From the NCBI GenBank assembly GCA_037045645.1, contig JBAOIH010000001.1:744001-808000 (forward strand): a DNA stretch of 64,000 nucleotides, given 5' to 3'. The notes under the pieces were generated by a model that did not search any database, was not told the DNA's origin, and saw only the letters and a program-made list of their open reading frames with translations. The stretch comes from Nocardioides sp. (lineage in GTDB: Bacteria > Actinomycetota > Actinomycetes > Propionibacteriales > Nocardioidaceae). Positions 61,345-64,000 of this stretch are shown here, one piece after another. A program made the position numbers and the translations under genes. Position 1 is the stretch's first letter, and each line of letters starts with the position of its first letter.

Positions 61345-63996
61345 TCAGGCCTCTACCGGAGCCAACTCCACGTCGACGCTGACCTCTGAGCCGGCATCGG
61401 GCGCGAACTCCAGCGTGCCGATCACGCGTGCCGCGCGAGCCAGGTCGGCAGCGGCCTGCTCCGCCGCACCCACCAACATCTCCGGCCCTCGTACGGTGGC
61501 TCGCGCCACCTCCGCGCGCATCGAGACCTTGGCGGCCGACTTCGCGCCGCGAACTCCTGTCAGGGCAGCGGCAACACCGGTCAGGATCGTGGGGTCGCCA
61601 TCTGCTGTCCACTCGGCGCCGTCCGGCCAGGGGGCGCGGTGAATGGAGCCTTCCTGCCACCACGACCACACCTCTTCGGTGACGTAGGGCAGGAACGGCG
61701 CGAGTAGTCGCAACACGGTGTGCAGCGCGGTGGCGAGAGCTGCCTTCGCGGACTCGGTGGCGACACCGCCGTTCTCGGCGTACGCCCGCTCCTTGACCAA
61801 CTCGAGGTAGTCGTCGCAGAACTCCCAGAAGAACTTCTCCGCGCTCTCCAAAGCGGTGGTGTAGTCGTACTTCTCGAACGCTGCGGTCGCCACCCGGGCC
61901 GTCTCGGCCAGGCGCGCGAGCAGGGCACGATCGACTGCTTCGGTCGCCAGCGCCGGGTCCGGGTTGGTCGCCTGCACCGACCCCAGCACGAACTTGGACG
62001 CATTGAGCACCTTCATCGCGAGTCGACGACCGACCTTGATCTGCTGCTCGTCGAAAGGCGAGTCCAACCCGGGCCGCGTCATCGCGGCGCGCCACCGGAC
62101 CGCATCCGCACCATGGGTCGCCAACAGGTTCTCCGGGTCGATCTTGGAGTTGGCGGCCGACTTCGAGAGCTTGCCCTGCTTGCCCTTGCCGGTGCCCGCG
62201 GTCACGAAGCCCGAGATCATCACGTGGCGCCACGGCACGCCGTGGTTCTCGTAGTGCGCGCGCACCACGCGGGAGAACAGCCAGGTGCGGATGATGTCGT
62301 GCGCGTGGGTGCACAGGTCGTACGGGAACGTCTGCGACCACAAGGTGTCGTCGATCAGCCAGCCACCGGCGATGTGCGGGGTCAGCGACGAGGTGGCCCA
62401 GGTGTCCATGATGTCGGGATCGCCGAGGAAGCCACCGGGCTTGCCGCGCTGGTCCTCGTCATAACCGTGTGGCGCCTGGGTGGAGGGGTCGATCGGCAAC
62501 TCGTTCTCGCGAGGCACCAGTGGGTGCGCGTAGTCGGGTTCGCCCTCGTCATCCAGCGGATACCAGACCGGGAAGGGCACGCCGAAGAAACGTTGCCGAG
62601 AGATCAGCCAGTCACCGTTGAGGCCCTTGACCCAGTTGTCGTAGCGATGCCGCATGTGCTCAGGCACCCAGTCGAGCTCTGCCCCGCGAGCCAGCATCTC
62701 GGCTCGGATCTCGCCGTCACGCCCACCGTTGCGGATGTACCACTGCCGGGTCGAGACGATCTCCAGCGGCTTGTCGCCCTTCTCATAGAAGTTCGTCATC
62801 CGCTGGGTGGGTTTCGGCTCACCGTCCAGATCGCCGCTCTCGCGCAGCATCGCGACCATCGCCTCGCGTGCGGAGAAGGTCGTCTTGCCCGCGAGTTCGG
62901 CGTACGCGCGCGAGGCCCGCTCACTGCTGAGCCACTCGGGGGTGTCGGCCAGGACGCGACCGTCGCGGCCGATCACCGTGCGTACCGGCAGGTTGAGTTC
63001 GCGCCACCACTGCACGTCGGTGAGGTCGCCGAAGGTGCAGCACATCACCAGGCCGGAGCCCTTGTCCGGTTCGGCGGCCTCGTGGGCGAGCACCGGAAGT
63101 TCGACGCCGAAGACCGGTGAGGTCACGGTGGCGCCCGAGGCGATCAGGTCGGCGTACCGCTCGTCATCGGGGTGCGCGATCAGCGCCACGCAGGCAGCGA
63201 TCAACTCCGGGCGAGTGGTTTCGATGAAGAGTTTGGTGTCGAGACGCCCGTCGGTCTCCTCCACCACCGATTGGCGGTGGAAGGCGACCCGGTGATAGGC
63301 GCCGGGGTATTCGCGGGCCTCCAACTCGGCCTGCGCCACCGCAGTCCGGAAGGTCACGTCCCACAGAGTCGGGGCTTCTTGGAGGTACGCCTCGCCGCGG
63401 GCGAAGTTGCGAAGGAACGCGGTCTGGCTGACTCGCTGAGCGTGCTCGCCGATCGTGGTGTAGCTCTCGTCCCAGTCCACCGACAGCCCCAGGGTGCGCC
63501 ACAACTCCTCGAACTTCTTCTCGTCCTCAACGATGAGTTCCTCGCAGAGTTCGACGAAGTTGGGTCGACTCACGGGGATCTGGCGCTTGGGGTCGGGCTT
63601 GTCCGGCGGGGTGAAGTCGGGGTCGTACGGCAGCGACGGATCGCAACGAACGCCGTAGAAGTTCTGCACCCGTCGCTCGGTCGGCAGGCCGTTGTCGTCC
63701 CAGCCCATCGGGTAGAAGACGGTCTTGCCGCGCATCCGCTGGAAACGCGCGATCAGGTCGGCGTGGGTGTACGAGAAGACGTGCCCGACGTGCAGCGCGC
63801 CGCTCGCCGTCGGCGGGGGGGTGTCGATCGAGTAGACCGACTCGCGCGGCTGGGTGCGGTCGAAGACGTACGTCCCCTGGTCCTTCCACGTCTGCGACCA
63901 GGTGGCCTCCAGGCCCTCCAGCGCCGGCTTGTCAGGTACGACGACGTCGCGCGTTGCGGTCGTCGGTTCCTGGGCGTACGGCGGGGTCTGCGTCAT
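61345..63996 (-). CDS. valS: Valyl-tRNA synthetase
   Basis: 883 residues. HIGH-type motif PTASGALHVGHVFSYTHADL, editing (CP1) domain with GSGLVMCCTFGDLTDVQWWR, WGATSS-like DTWATSSLTPHIAGGW, and KLSKS in GKGKQGKLSKSAANSKIDPE. A C-terminal anticodon domain and short tail follow. DNGLPTERRVQNFYGVRCDP is characteristic of the actinobacterial/archaeal-like ValS type with residues differing from the E. coli enzyme. It converges with clpX (26 bp apart). Confidence 0.96.
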   Translation of the reverse strand: MTQTPPYAQEPTTATRDVVVPDKPALEGLEATWSQTWKDQGTYVFDRTQPRESVYSIDTPPPTASGALHVGHVFSYTHADLIARFQRMRGKTVFYPMGWDDNGLPTERRVQNFYGVRCDPSLPYDPDFTPPDKPDPKRQIPVSRPNFVELCEELIVEDEKKFEELWRTLGLSVDWDESYTTIGEHAQRVSQTAFLRNFARGEAYLQEAPTLWDVTFRTAVAQAELEAREYPGAYHRVAFHRQSVVEETDGRLDTKLFIETTRPELIAACVALIAHPDDERYADLIASGATVTSPVFGVELPVLAHEAAEPDKGSGLVMCCTFGDLTDVQWWRELNLPVRTVIGRDGRVLADTPEWLSSERASRAYAELAGKTTFSAREAMVAMLRESGDLDGEPKPTQRMTNFYEKGDKPLEIVSTRQWYIRNGGRDGEIRAEMLARGAELDWVPEHMRHRYDNWVKGLNGDWLISRQRFFGVPFPVWYPLDDEGEPDYAHPLVPRENELPIDPSTQAPHGYDEDQRGKPGGFLGDPDIMDTWATSSLTPHIAGGWLIDDTLWSQTFPYDLCTHAHDIIRTWLFSRVVRAHYENHGVPWRHVMISGFVTAGTGKGKQGKLSKSAANSKIDPENLLATHGADAVRWRAAMTRPGLDSPFDEQQIKVGRRLAMKVLNASKFVLGSVQATNPDPALATEAVDRALLARLAETARVATAAFEKYDYTTALESAEKFFWEFCDDYLELVKERAYAENGGVATESAKAALATALHTVLRLLAPFLPYVTEEVWSWWQEGSIHRAPWPDGAEWTADGDPTILTGVAAALTGVRGAKSAAKVSMRAEVARATVRGPEMLVGAAEQAAADLARAARVIGTLEFAPDAGSEVSVDVELAPVEA

Positions 63997-64000
63997 GGTC

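Noticed and set aside
59003..62341. 1112-codon minus-strand frame under clpP2, clpX and the valS end
   Set aside because: It is antisense to clearly conserved clp genes and out of frame with valS; a by-product of high GC.

Overview
The window looks like high-GC actinobacterial chromosome, most likely Nocardioidaceae/Propionibacteriales. This is inferred from gene content and codon use, not from a database search. Supporting markers are a mycobacterial LpdA-like flavoprotein, an AccA3-type biotin carboxylase/BCCP fusion, a paired ClpP1/ClpP2, a group II truncated haemoglobin, an Rv2466c-like thioredoxin-fold protein, many GTG starts and intergenic palindromic repeats of a kind common in this group.

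1-9.8 kb holds mostly single housekeeping or exported genes: secreted protein, lpdA-like, SpoIID-domain protein, lipoprotein, AbiEi/DUF559-like protein, acyl-CoA carboxylase alpha chain, acyltransferase, thioesterase and SGNH hydrolase. A 40-bp palindromic repeat occurs three times between genes here. 10.4-13.7 kb is a decayed phage-like patch beside tRNA-Lys: broken P22-type capsid, broken scaffold-like gene, a third gene with an internal stop, a truncated papain-fold-toxin-like gene with an Imm35/YrhB-like partner, and an XRE regulator. 13.7-44.5 kb is core chromosome: tRNA-Lys, tRNA-His, orn, a MauE/DsbA pair, adenosine deaminase, tRNA-Arg, an RlmC-type methyltransferase, aminopeptidase P, a PrsW/dynamin/GTPase run, ssb, ettA, thiolase with MarR and TetR regulators, tandem-hotdog thioesterase, haemoglobin, MscS, pepN, metG, rpiB, a Nei-type glycosylase and a PP2C phosphatase. 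57-64 kb continues with tRNA-Pro, tig, clpP1, clpP2, clpX and valS. The order pepN, DsbA-like, rpiB, nei, tig, clpP1, clpP2, clpX, valS matches the known Mycobacterium tuberculosis Rv2467 to Rv2448c neighbourhood.

That neighbourhood is split by a 12.4-kb integrative element in the 3' half of tRNA-Gly(TCC). It is bounded by perfect 45-bp direct repeats (44571-44615 and 56947-56991). A tyrosine integrase lies at the tRNA end and the same 18-bp inverted-motif site lies near both ends. Next comes a compact run of small overlapping genes: two hypotheticals (one with a 17-C tract), an excisionase-like HTH gene, a small Cys-rich protein, an HTH protein and a 135-residue protein. Two of them are cleanly interrupted, one by an IS1380-family copy (target duplication CTAA) and one by an IS3-family copy (target duplication GAC). 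Removing each insertion restores the reading frame exactly. I see no replication initiator, relaxase or FtsK/TraB gene.

The most unusual part is the last 4.3 kb of the element: five near-identical 133-bp units, an AT-richer 110-bp patch, then about 3.4 kb of nested GC-rich repeats carrying some 58 copies of a GTCGAGCAGCC core, frequent hairpins, a 210-bp higher-order repeat and a 1230-bp tandem duplication. I know of no described system with this structure. Possible roles (iteron or centromere-like array, transfer locus, packaging site, selfish satellite) are only inferences. Other items for a second look are a frameshift in tig, an operator-like triple palindrome before a TetR/membrane-protein pair, and the palindromic repeats.
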